DNA of 64,000 nucleotides from Acephala macrosclerotiorum. Taxonomy: Eukaryota > Ascomycota > Leotiomycetes > Helotiales > Mollisiaceae. The notes beneath the pieces were generated by a model, which made no database searches, was not told the origin of the DNA, and saw nothing but the letters and a program-made list of their open reading frames with translations. The stretch is taken from the NCBI GenBank assembly GCA_014904845.1, contig MU119435.1, positions 25,651 to 89,650 of the forward strand, in the 5' to 3' direction. The position numbers and the translations under genes are program-made. Of this stretch, positions 47,160 through 58,308 are shown piece after piece; positions within the stretch are counted from its first letter, which is position 1; each line of letters opens with the position of its first letter.

Positions 47160-48086
47160 TCAGTTCGGGCTAACATCCCCTCTCTCCATATTCCCAACAG
47201 AGTTATCCAACGCCCAATCCCTCACCGCATTGAAGTTTCGGCACTGATGGTAAGAGTTAAGTTCTGGCCATGGAAGTGGGTCGCGCTCAAGAAGGTAGAA
47301 AGTGAAGACTCCAACGTCCGCGTTGCACTGAACATTCATTCTCAAGATCTCGAGACAGTGATCGGTGTGCATCTGCAGCTCCTCATCACCTCCAGCAAAG
47401 TTACCATTACCGAGCTCGACGTAATGGTCTTTATATGTTACTTGTCGCAGGAGATTGATGCAGTGAAGCTGATGGAAAACTTCGAGGCCGACTCTGTAGC
47501 CTTCTACTCCGGTCTTTGGGTGTTTTGCTCTAAGGTGGGTTTTGGGCATGCCGATGATTTCTAATTCTTCGTCTGTGATGACTTGGTCGCCAACTACTCT
47601 GTGTCAGAGCCGATGTTGATCTATTAGATGGGATGCACTTACTGTCGTAAGAGATCGCGTGCCACGCTTTGTCGACCTCTTCACCCTTGCCAACGTATGG
47701 TGATCCCTCTCCCATCGTTGCATTGAATTTCACTCTCTCGTAGTGAACGGCTTCTGCAGCAGGTGCTAATGAATTATCAGCTGTGTCCAGTGCGATCGAA
47801 CATCAAACTCACAATACGCCGAAAACTTTCGCACGTGGTCTAATGTTGAAGCTTTCGTGAACATCGCCGACATGAACATTGTGAATGAAAGTAACAGCAG
47901 CACCGCATGCACCAGCCACATCCATTTCCCACTGAACCTCGATCTTGGCTCTGGCTCTCTATGATCCTCCTCATCCTCTAACAGCGTGGAATCCGAAGTC
48001 GAAGTCGAAGACCGTCTAGGAAACACCTCCGTGAACTTCTCATCATTCTGAACAGCATGGTATTTGGATGCCATAATCGCGATCAA
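47160..48086 (-). CDS. UstYa-like (DUF3328) oxidase-type membrane protein 2
   Basis: Three exons (47813-48086, 47643-47765, 47160-47593; introns 47 and 49 nt) give 276 residues, or 272 if translation starts at the better-placed MASKYHAV (48074). The acidic cytosolic N-terminus is followed by one membrane helix at about residues 56-74 (WMWLVHAVLLLLSFTMFMSA), then the domain with YERVKFN, the block GKGEEVDKAWHAISYD, and both family motifs: HQLHC in EVFHQLHCINLLRQ and HTDHC in QMHTDHCLEILRMNVQC. It is a more canonical family member than UstYa-like 1. It is transcribed away from the tandem-repeat precursor gene, and the two start codons are 1.28 kb apart, so a shared divergent promoter is possible. 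Paired UstYa proteins are the normal state in dikaritin loci. Confidence 0.9.
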
Positions 48087-49363
48087 AAATTAACTCCTGG
48101 CCAGCAAGTGATGAATAGAAAAGAAGGTTAAATGAGCGAATGTACTTGACCAGAAGCAATTGCTGAGAATGGGAAAAGAGAGAGGGAACAGAGAAACCTG
48201 AACTTGAGGCTCAAAAGAATGAGGGAATACCAATTCATGATGGTGCAATTTCGAGTGGGTACAAGTGCAAGCGAACCAGGGCGTCTGATCGCTCCCGTCA
48301 GATTATGCGAGACAGAAAATCATCTATTTTCTGAAACGTCACGACTGGACTCGCAATGTTTGGAGCTACCGAACAAGAACGTCATGGGGACGCCCAGGAA
48401 ATGAAGACCTAAAGGATACTGAAACCCGTGATGAGGACAGAGATGGCCTATATGGAGGCCAGGAACATTCTGAGAATAAAAAGTAGACGCCGAGCTTGTC
48501 GGAACCCAATCTGGTCTTGGCCGACTTTTCGTTGATATCGCGATTGAGTTCTTTGAATGACTCCGAGATGTCAATTTCGTGAATTTGCCTTCAAGGCATA
48601 AATTGCCGATTGCATTTTGGATGAACTCGGTGTTGCATGTGCGCTGCATGAATTTTGACTTCATCCCAAGTCTGCGCGTATCAACCTGCCTCTAAACCGT
48701 GCCGTTTCCCGAATACCAAGATTTCAGCGCCACGAGAATGGTTTCGTGCAGACGCCCATGACTTGCATCATCGGATATCGCTTCCACTTTCGCTTTCTGC
48801 TCCTACAGCATTGATGTTGAGGGATATCTCGAAGTGCTCTGAGACAGTAGATCTGGTTGGTTAGGCTACTCCTTCCCCGCGTTACCTGTCACGCTGCCCC
48901 TGTCGCTAAATCTCCGTGCATCAACCCAACCCAGAGAGCCTCCATCGAGATATCGTGGCAGTTTCTGGCGGCAGCCAGTGTTTGACTGATGGAGGAGAGA
49001 CACGATTCCGTCATCTTCGGATATGATTAGATCCTGGAGACTTGGCTAAGGCTAAATTTGAGTGCTGGAATTAGGGTCCGCGGGTCATCAATCAGTTTCT
49101 GTCTCGAACTCGTTCATGGATTGAATTCAGACTTCCTAGTCGTCCATTGTCTGAAGTTGGCTGTCGCGACAGCAGGGACGTGCTGGTGCGTGTAGTCGTT
49201 GAGCTCCAAAATGACCTGATGTATAAAGTAGAGTACGCCTCTTGCTTATGTTCTCAAATCCACTCACACCTCATCCGCTCACTGACCCACCTCCATCTTC
49301 CGACTTCACTTCACTCGTTTATACTGCCGGCCAGTGATTTTATCATTCATACACTCCTTCAAC
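48087..49363. other. Intergenic, 1.3 kb, divergent region between UstYa-like 2 and the repeat precursor
   Basis: No gene supported. The right end (49230-49363) is a pyrimidine-rich 5' leader typical of strongly expressed fungal genes. Confidence 0.45.
49222..49227 (+). promoter_or_regulatory. Candidate TATA box of the tandem-repeat precursor
   Basis: TATAAA, 137 bp upstream of the precursor ATG, followed by a long CT-rich leader (CTCACTGACCCACCTCCATC-like). This arrangement suggests an efficiently transcribed gene. No start-site data. Confidence 0.45.
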
Positions 49364-50739
49364 ATGTACACTTCAGTTTCAAACATTGTTACTTTGGGCC
49401 TTTTGGTCTCAGCGCCGTTGACATCGGCCTATGTCATCCCCGGTAAAGCCGCTGAGCTTGACAAGAAGGATATTGTGAGCAAATTACAACACGCCATATT
49501 ACAACACGCATGCTGATAAATGATAGGGAGGTCCACTTTCCTGGGTCAGGTCTGTCCTTCCTTTGGATGCTAGACACCACACCGAGGCTCAAATTGCTGT
49601 AAGCCACATTGCCCGCCACATTGACCAAAGACCATGCTGATGGATACAGGCCGAGAAAGCCAAGGCTGGTGCCAGAGATGTCGAGATCTTGGAGACAAGA
49701 CACCACACTGAGGCTCAAATTGCTGCTAAGGAGGCAGAGACTGTCAAAGCTGGTCGTGGTCTTCAAGACAGAGACCCACACCACACCGAAGCACAAATCG
49801 CTGTAAGCATCGTCCACTTGGGTGCATAAACACAGAACTGACATCAATGTAGGCCAAAGAGGCAAAGGCCGGCGCTCGTGATGTCGAGGCTCGTGAGCCC
49901 CATCACACTGAGGCACAGATCGCTGTAAGTACCACTCACTTGAGGATATATCTACGGAGCTGACAAACCTACAGGCCAAGAAAGCTAAGGCTAGCGCTCG
50001 TGATGTAGAGATTGAGGAGCGTGAGCCCCATCACACCGAAGCCCAAATCGCCGCAAAGAAGGCCAAGGCAGGAACACGCGACCTTGAAGACCGCGAGCCA
50101 CACCATACTGAGGCTCAGATTGCTGCAAAGAAAGCCAAGGCCGGTGCCCGTGACATCGAAGTCGAGGCCCGCGAGCCCCATCATACTGAAGCTCAAATCG
50201 CTGCTAAGAAGGCTAAGGCTGGCGCCAGAGATGTCGAGGTTGAAGCTCGTGAGCCTCACCACACCGAAGCCCAGATTGCTGCCAAGGAAGCCAAAGCCGG
50301 TGCACGCGATGTTGAAGTTGAGGCTCGTGAACCCCATCACACCGAGGCTCAAATCGCTGCCAAGAAAGCAAAGGCTGGAGCTCGTGACGTCGAAGTAGAG
50401 GCCAGAGAACCCCACCACACCGAAGCTCAGATTGCGGCAGAGAAGGCTAAGGCTAGTGCCCGTGATGTTGAGGATATCGAGGCTCGCGAACCCCACCACA
50501 CCGAGGCTCAAATCGCCGTAAGTCCTTTGAGATTGCAACATCCATTCCCAATGCTGACAATATCACAGGCGGAAAAGGTCAAGGCAGGTGCTCGTGACGT
50601 CGAAGAGCGTGAAGCCCACCATACTGAAGCCCAAATCGCAGCAAAGGAGGCAAAGGCCGGTGCCCGTGATATCGAGGAGAGAGATCCCCACCACACTGAG
50701 GCTCAGATCGCGGCCAAGGAGGCGAAGGTTGGCAACTAG
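49364..50739 (+). CDS. Secreted tandem-repeat protein; candidate RiPP/KEP-type precursor with 13 HHTEAQIA repeats
   Basis: Six exons, all ending between codons (49364-49474, 49527-49598, 49650-49802, 49853-49924, 49975-50517, 50569-50739), give 373 residues. Residues 1-22 are a signal peptide (MYTSVSNIVTLGLLVSAPLT, cut near SA), followed by YVIPGKAAELDKKD. The rest is 13 repeats of about 26-28 residues: (A)REPHHTEAQIA, then AKKAKAGARD, then VEVEA or a variant. HHTEAQIA is invariant in all 13; the KK is KE or EK in several units. The repeats contain no Tyr, Phe, Trp or Cys. Possible processing sites are the KK pairs and single Arg residues on both sides of the core. Two UstYa-like oxidase genes upstream and an M35 protease downstream make a ribosomal peptide pathway plausible. 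Alternatives: an uncyclised Kex2-processed repeat protein, or an intact His-rich metal-binding secreted protein. Confidence 0.82.
49575..50712 (+). repeat. Coding tandem repeat, 13 units around HHTEAQIA
   Basis: Unit length in the large exon is about 78-84 bp. Copies per exon: one in exon 2, two in exon 3, one in exon 4, seven in exon 5 and two in exon 6. Introns 2 to 5 all interrupt the repeat at the same place, right after the Ala of EAQIA, and each has a GTAAG-type donor. Third-codon positions vary between units while the peptide core stays constant, which indicates selection on the peptide. Confidence 0.9.
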
Positions 50740-52323
50740 ACGCATCTTGCATCTGCTGGCATTCGGGGGATGGTGTGGGAAACTGGCTGAAGTCTTTCAA
50801 TGTACCTAGTTCTAGGCGATAATACCTTGTGTTGAGACAAACCCTTCGAGTGGATAATAATTTTCGTTCTATTTTATGTGTGCTCGAAGATGTGTCGGCT
50901 GTGGGTTCGCGCGTCGAATGTATTTCGAGGGGGAGCGAAGTCTTCGTTTGTTCGTTTGTTTCAGCAAGAGAGATCTTGGTCGAGGCAGTTGGATAAGCTT
51001 GAATTGTGGTTGCTCTCTGGATCTTTATGGAATAAACGATATAGGTTGTTGGTGAGGCTCGTCGTGATCGGTTTGTCATATCCCTCTTCAACCTTTTCCT
51101 CCATGCTGCACAAGCCAACGGTTCTATGCCAGGAAGCCACATTTGATGGTCGATGATCGTCGACGGTGATCCAGAACTCCTCAGTGCAATGTCGAGGCTT
51201 GCTCGGGAGGCTTTGACATCACCTCCAATTCCGCGAATGCCCGGACCGCATCGAAGTCTCGAGTACCACATAGTCTTCGCGTTCGTTGGTTTGCTGTTCA
51301 TCAATTGCCGCCGTCCGTCTACTAACTGCAATCATGTTGACCCGTCTCGATGTTGCTGAAAGCCGCCCAAAGCTCACTTGCCCTTCGATGGCCATGGCTG
51401 AAGAAGCTGCTGAAGTGTCGTTCAGTCTCGATTGTTGATGGCGCACATTGTAGCAATGTCTGCTGGCAAAGACTGGTGGCACTTCTATGATTCTATGAGG
51501 GAGTAGGAGCTTATAAAGATATTTGATACACTGAGGCGGGTTATGGGCTGACGTTGCACGGACCACCGCGACATGGCTGCTGTAAGCAGGAGTTACAACC
51601 CTCTGATCGTTTCAAGAGAGGCCCTCAAAAGGCCTCCTTGAGTTCCTTTGCCTACATCTGGGCACTTGTTCGGGCACATGGCATCAATTATGTATTCTTG
51701 CTTCCACTGAGGTTTCAAACATGCACAGCCTCGCGGGAGGGAGGAGGTGGTTTGCCGCATGGCAGAGAACATTGTCCTAATCGAACTCTATTGGCACAAA
51801 TTAGGGATAGTATAAGTTTGATAAGCTAAGCGCAAACCGCAGGACGGGTCGAGGGCTTTCCACTCCTTCGTACAGAGCTGCGCGCCTGCGATCGCGTCTT
51901 GGTTTCGGCTTCACGGCTGCGACTACCGACCAAATGTCGAGTAGGAATCGGGAATCGAGCGACCATTTCTTTTGCGAAGGTTTGGCTGCGAGAAAAAGCA
52001 CAAGAAGGATGCGGAGTATTCATTCGTTTTTTATTTGTCTGAATACCGAATGCTGTAAAGTCGCGGAGATTGGCGATCGACATCGTCGAGTAAGATTTGT
52101 TAGATCTTCCGACGCACAGCGGCCCCTCCACAGTAGCTCGCTAATGGGAGCACGACGAGATTTGGTACAGAAATTAGGCAAATTAAGTGGAAGAAACAGA
52201 GAGACGTGTTGCGATTTTAAGAAACATACAGGCGGCTAGCGACGTTCTATTCTGAAGATGCGAACGTAAAAATGCCAGCATATCAAGCATTTATAACAAA
52301 GAGATTCGTGTCCAATAGTCGTT
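50740..52323. other. Intergenic, 1.6 kb
   Basis: A long minus-strand frame (50579-51331, 250 codons) is the shadow of the repeat exon plus 3' flank and is not called. Other frames of 100-115 codons (51219-51566 minus, 51826-52131 minus, 51934-52239 plus) have no motif. Nothing else seen. Confidence 0.4.
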
Positions 52324-53669
52324 TTAAGCATTGAAGTACCTCGCGATGGTCTTTAGCCAACGTTTCGTGAGGTTTTTGTATGCTACTAGCTTTCCAGCCA
52401 TGGCATCTGCCTCGAGTTGAATGGCCTCGGCCTGGTTGCTGCGTGTGACTCTCGTGATCAAACGAGGGAGTGTGAAGCCTGATCCCGGAGTACCACCCTG
52501 TGGAATGTAATCGGCTAACAGAGCCCATAAGCCTAGGTACACTGCAAAACCACATCTTTAGCAGTTACTCGGCATAACAAGATAAGGGAGTACCAACTGA
52601 AGCTATCGGCGTTGTTAACCCTTTCCTCGTTGTTCACAAGGTGGACAGACTCGTCCCATCCATAACCCGCATCTGACGTTCTATACGGCCAAACATGAGT
52701 AAACTAGCACGCGGAAAAATGTTAGCGCGAACAGAAGGAGCATCTCCTGCGTACAATACCTCATGCAGAATTATGGCAGGAATACTGAACCTGAATGCCT
52801 CTATATAAGGAAGCTGGGATAAATCATCACTTGGGTCAAGATTGAAAAATCCCAAAAATGCACCATCTGGAGCATCCGAGAAAAGCTTATCGCAAATCTG
52901 TACGACGGGTAAGCGTTGGAATTTCAGGCACTCGAGGTAAACTTTTCGATAACAGAGCTTACAGTTATTGTATTCCGGTGCGGGTTATGTTGCGCACGTT
53001 TTGGAGTTATTTTCATCCTTTTGGAATAGACCTTGGCGAACGTTGCCGTGCTAAGAACACAACGAGGAGACTTCGAAGCATCATACAGCATGAGATTATT
53101 GGGGTCATACACAGCATCTGCATGTTTTGGAAATGGTTTCCATCGTGCATCTATCTAAACCATTAGTATAAACACCGGAGCTGAAGGTTGAAATCAACCT
53201 ACCCTGATCACAATAAATGCGCACGTTGGATGCCAATCTATCCTCCTCTGACCCTCCGGTGACGCTTGTCCAATCATGGCTGATACTATCTAGCATCCCT
53301 AGCAAATGTAAGAGCCAAGCCTTCTCATCTAAACTTCCTTGGTTACTTACCACCAACGAAATTCTTTGCGGTAAGTGGCTGTGGGTCTTCCTTGTCATGT
53401 TCAGTAGCGTAAATGTTTTTGAATGTCGTGAGATCGGTTTTATCGACCCCAAAGATCCTCTTGAAAACTGCCGCAAAATCGGTATCCGTGTCACTGTAAA
53501 CCCGTTCTGAGGCGCGCTTTGCCATGCGGAATGTTTCGGCCATGATCGTGTCCCAAGCTTGGGAGTCTGTAATCTCTAAGCACCCTGGATCGATCCAGTA
53601 TGTGAGGGTAGCAGTAGCAGGCACTGCCGCGCAAGCCAAGCCCAGAGTAGTTGCGAGGTGAAAGTGCAT
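52324..53669 (-). CDS. Secreted M35-type (aspzincin/deuterolysin-like) metallo-endopeptidase
   Basis: Six exons (53351-53669, 53203-53298, 52963-53150, 52760-52897, 52598-52703, 52324-52541) give 354 residues. A signal peptide covers about residues 1-20 (MHFHLATTLGLACAAVPATA). The zinc site is formed by splicing exons 4 and 5: IPAIILHE joined to FTHVW gives HEFTH. It is followed by TSDAGYGWD, matching the GTxDxxYG element that supplies the third, Asp ligand in aspzincins, and by VNNADSF, also a family landmark. The last exon junction (donor GTTGGT) is the weakest. M35 enzymes include deuterolysin and the Lys-specific peptidyl-Lys endopeptidases. Given the Lys-rich repeat protein 1.6 kb away, a role in its cleavage is possible but unproven; it may equally be a general secreted protease. 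Confidence 0.82.
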
Positions 53670-55363
53670 AATAAGAATTGGTATTGGCCAAGAAACAGAA
53701 ATGAGAAGGGTGGATATGCAGTATTCTATAGATATTTGAAATTTGGGTCTGCCAGCTTACAGCTCGGGCAACATAATATATAGGATTGGAGATATGACAA
53801 GCTGTCAAATGGAATGCCAAGTCAAATGACTTGAGCTATTTAAACTCTGCGCATTATTTGATGTATGAAAGGTCGAAGGAGATGTAACATGCTATGTAGA
53901 GATGCAAACCCTTGCAGAGGGCATCTCTGCCTCGCTCGAAATAGTGATGTTGGAGCCGTCAATGGTTATAGCTATTTGTGTAAAGAAATTCGAAGCAGAT
54001 AAAGCTGGACGCCGATTATATTCCAGTTTTCATCATGTTGGTAGGGCCAGTAAGGCTATACATAGCGCAGCATCCTGCATACCTGCACATTCCTCTCAGA
54101 AAACATAGACTACCATGGATGTTAGTCTGTGTAGACTTATATAACTCTGAACAGGGGAGTTGAGGCCGAGGTGGTATGCGCTTAAACATTCTCGAATAAG
54201 AATAGCTGACAGTATCGACGTATGCAAGAACAGTCATGGCAGGAAATAGGTTGGTTGGCCCTTGAGTTTTTCAACCGAAAATATTCGTATGGCTTCGCAA
54301 GTCTCTGGGTTCCCAAACTATTGGATGGCCATGGTCCCAGTGACTTTAATGTCGTACCAGAAGGTGGCTCACCAATGGACCTCTGGCCGTTAGAGTTGCC
54401 AACAGTGGCTATGAAGCGCAGAGATTTTTGTACCCCAGGACTTGGAGTGCTGCAAAGGGATACGCCCCTGGGTGCTCTGCCACCCAAGCTCGACGCACCA
54501 CGAAAGACAAACAGAATGAGAGCTCATTTGAGAAATCTCTTGCTGCTTGCAACCTCGTCAAGAGAAGACGCAGGAAAGGCAAAGTATGGTGGTCCACAAC
54601 CCAATATACCCACCTAACCCAGAATTCAATTGCAGATCTGCGAGCCCATCATACTATTAGAGTTTTCTGCGAGCGGCACAAGTCTCCCACTAGACTGCCC
54701 GCCACTTATGTCCTGGTTCGAGCACGTCCTGCAGATGTTGCAGCGTTCGTCGGATAGATACAAGTAGGAAGGGAAAAGAGTGTGCAGATAGTGATTGCGC
54801 GGCGTATGATCCGGGATACAGAAGGACAGATTGTCGCCGAAAACGATAGTGTTCGAGTGGTCTGAGAAGGATTCGAAGGCGTGTTGCTGTTAGGAAGTTG
54901 GAAGGTCACTGTACATTGACCGTGAAACAATGTTGGTGATGGTCTAGTTGTGATATTTACACTGGACTGCAGAAAGGTTGCCGTAATGCGGTACTAGTAT
55001 ATCATTGTACTAGCCTATATTTAACGAAGGATCCCCTCATCGTTTGTCGAGCTCGCCTCTGCCTCGCAGCTTTTCAACCTCATTATAGCCATAGGATCTC
55101 AAAATGTCCAATAGCATCGCCTTCGTGCATGATTTGCAACAAGCTCTACTAAGTTTAGAAATCTCGTGATCTAAGGCTTCGGTAGGCCCACCCGCCTCAC
55201 TTATATATTGTGCTCTGGTACCCTCGGCATGTTGTTTTTTGACTTGTGAATCATTCGATAAGTCTGTTCTATTTCCAAAGCCAGATTAACGTCTCTCCTT
55301 TGCGCCACTTCTGTTGTAATCCGGAATAACTCTTTGTTTTTGTTCTCTCTGCACAGAATAGCC
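53670..55363. other. Intergenic, 1.7 kb, possible gene remnant
   Basis: A 131-codon plus-strand frame (54222-54617) opens MQEQSWQEIGWLALEFFNRK and has a GHGPSDFN..GGSPMDLWPLE stretch that looks protein-like, but I cannot name a family or find a proper start and end. It may be a remnant or chance. No RNA gene recognised. Confidence 0.3.
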
Positions 55364-58308
55364 ATGCGACCTATGCTATTGTTTGTTATTTTTGGTGTAG
55401 TGAGCTGGAGTAGTGCAGCTTCTTTGTTCGATGCTTTGCCAAGAGTCATCAATCGCGATCGGCCGTTCATCAAAACATCAGTATCGGTGTCGAACAGCCT
55501 CGATTGGATCGTCGACAGCAATATCACCCATGCGCCAAAGCGCCTGTCTCCTCGGGGTACGTCCGCTTGCCCCGAAGACGTTGGCGCGCAACTTTTTTCC
55601 TGCAATGACTGTGGTGGTGAGAATTCAACATATGTCGGGCATTGCTTAGGTCTGAATCCGGGTGGTATGCCGTGTCAATGTAAGTTCTAGCTCTTCCCAC
55701 CAGGCGGCGGCATATGTACATCAAGGGTTTACGCTACTAGGCACGAATGTCAATTCGACCCACGTCCTGTCAACCGTCACTGCAACCCAGTCTACTCAGA
55801 CTGTGGTTGCAACCTATGCTCTTGAAACCATCTCCTCATATACTGAACTCCGACAAAGCATTACGACCACTCTCACAGCATCGAATACTGCTACAGGCGA
55901 GGTTGAGACCGCTGCTGCTGTCGTTCTAGCCGGGGGCGTTTCCTGGTTCCTCGCAGGTTTGTCTTCGTATTTTGGTCATGTGTGGAAGCTACTAAGTACC
56001 GACAGGGTTTGTTGGTGACGCTGGAGTCGCTGAGAGTATCCTAAAGGCCCCCAAGGAAGCCGATGGCCATCCTGATGATAATACTTGCCCAAACCCAGAA
56101 TTATCTTGCAGCGAGTGTGGTGGAACAGCGAGAATGTGCACAACTGGTGCGAATGTCGGCTGTGCTTGTGAAGCATCGACATGCCCCTCTGGCGATCAAG
56201 CGCCCAAATGCTCGGACCGGAACTGCAGTCCGGATACCAGCAATAAATGCACCCTGGAGAATGCTGGATGTGATTGTGAACCAGCCGAGGAGTGTCCAGG
56301 GACAGATGATCCAACTCAACTTCTTACTTGTGATGAATGTGGAGGCAGCGTGGAGGGTTCTGATGGGGTATGCAAAGGGGTAAGAAGAGACAAGAATCTT
56401 GAGCCCCTACACGACCTAGAGTATTTATTTGACTAACAATCCAACCTTTGTAGGACCCAGCAGATAATTATAGGTACAAAGATTGCGATTGCGACGACTA
56501 TCAACCATCAGATCCAAAATTCGATTGCGACTACACTCCACTCCGCGACCCTTCATCGACAACCGAGAAACAAGACACCTTGGCTCTTTTCAAGAATCTG
56601 CCCAAATGGACGGACGCCAGCTATGCCAAGGACGCGAATGATCCAGCCAATGACGCCGTGTGCCAACAAGCAGGATGGGCAGCTCCCCAACGCGACCCAG
56701 ACGGCAGCCCCAGTGTGAGTGATTCCGCGACAGCCTGGTGTACGGCGATGGACGGCAAGACGGTCACAAGCGATGCAACCGGACCCGCTGTCCAATTCGC
56801 CATGTATCCCACTTCGTATTATGCCTTCTGGCTCTCTGCAGCTTTCTGGAATGATGCGCCAGCCGGAAATAATTGTAGTACTACAAGCACAATCTCCAAA
56901 GATGAATGCGAGAATACGTTGAATGTAGCCATGATAGCTTGTGATCCGAACTCCGGCGCAAGTCATGGGGCATCTTTGACAGGCAGTTGCATTCAATACG
57001 TAAGTCTTGAATCAAATAGATTGTAGAAAAGACTGACCACATTGCAGAACATTACTCTGAGTACCGACACAGACCCCCAAAATCCTCCCTGGAATCCTCT
57101 TCCTCAATCTGCCTTACCAGTCTGCGATACGCTCGTCTCAAGCGGCATAAACAACAACTTTTTCGCTGGACTATATCCACAGTTCTGTAATCTGATAGAG
57201 GGAGGGGATAAGACCATCCCAGCGACGAGTGACTTCACCAACACCGACTTCAAAGCCCCCTCCAAAAGATCTCTTGACCCTAGGACCCCACCAGCAAGCA
57301 ACAAGGAATATGACGGTTCCAAATTTCATTTCAAGTGGACCGGAAGCTCAGGCACTTGTCGAACAGATTGCTATGGGGCGTACCAATCCATCATGACGTC
57401 CTCTTGTGAGTTTCGATTTCTGAGTGTCATGAGACGCTCATTGACCTCAAAATATAGGTGGCAACAGCGGCTCGCAGTCTAACTCAATGACTCTTGAAGG
57501 CTCTGTAAACGTAGGCTGCGGAACGTATACATTCGCTATCGAGAACCCAGCTGATGACCCTCCACCAACACCAGAAAGTAGGTGCAATGGGACGTCCGAT
57601 GGGTACTACGTTTCGGGTGCCTCTATCTATGCCAGCTACCCAGACTTTTGCACTAAAGTAGCAGCATTAGGCCCCGCTCGAGGCGGCACCGTTCATACAG
57701 AAACATATAACGACCAGACTCCAGACAAGGTGAATATCGCTGCGACCTTTCCGGGAGACGACGGCACGCTCTACCCTCAGGTTTCGGCAGGTGATTGCAA
57801 CAGTGCCATGAAAAGCTTTCTCGACACATGCAACGTCGCCGGGGACACAAATCCACTGAACTACAAAAACGGTGAGAAGGAATTCAAGCAGATTGAAAGA
57901 TTAACATCAACTGAACACTGGACAGGTGGTTCGTTCACACTGAACTCAATCCTCTATAGCATCAGCCCCATCAATCATCGTCGTGATTCCCGGCCCGCCA
58001 GAGCCAAAGACTCTTGCTGGATGTGGTACAAGTTTCTCTTCAACACCTTCGATATCCAGGGCTATGGCTTTGCGGATGCTGACTCTGGTGATGCATTGCT
58101 TCACCACATTCGAAGCTGCGGCGCGGTGACCGGATGGAGTTTCCAGTATTATCCCTCTGGGCTCACTGACCCGAACAATTATGACGAGTATGAGTGGCAT
58201 GCCTCAGGGAAGTTGCCAATCGGGCAACAACAATGGTCTTGCATTGGGAACGCGATATCGGCTGCAAGCAATGGAAGCACGGGGGGTGGCGGTTGTTCTG
58301 GGCAGTAA
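55364..58308 (+). CDS. Large secreted cysteine-rich protein of unknown function
   Basis: Seven exons (55364-55679, 55741-55956, 56006-56379, 56454-56999, 57048-57405, 57458-57871, 57926-58308) give 868 residues with every junction in frame. A signal peptide (MRPMLLFVIFGVVSWSSAAS) is followed by three short Cys-rich modules sharing C-x2-C-G-G: SCNDCGGEN.., SCSECGGTA.. and TCDECGGSV.., each ending in a C-x-C. A Thr-rich stretch lies between the first and second. From about residue 320 a larger Cys-containing region begins (YRYKDCDCDDYQPSDPKFDC) and reaches a C-terminal part with SFTLNSILYSI and a Gly/Ser-rich tail. The Cys modules resemble those flanking chitinase domains in GH18 'killer-toxin-like' fungal proteins, but I see no GH18 catalytic motif. 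Likely extracellular; function not assignable. Confidence 0.78.

Noticed and set aside
50579..51331. 250-codon minus-strand open frame over the end of the repeat gene
   Set aside because: It is antisense to the repeat exon, inherits its openness from the biased repeat codons, has no domain, and the plus-strand gene explains the region fully.
54222..54617. 131-codon plus-strand frame with a protein-like stretch (GGSPMDLWPLE)
   Set aside because: No family recognised, no clear start context, no continuation by splicing; noted only as a possible remnant.
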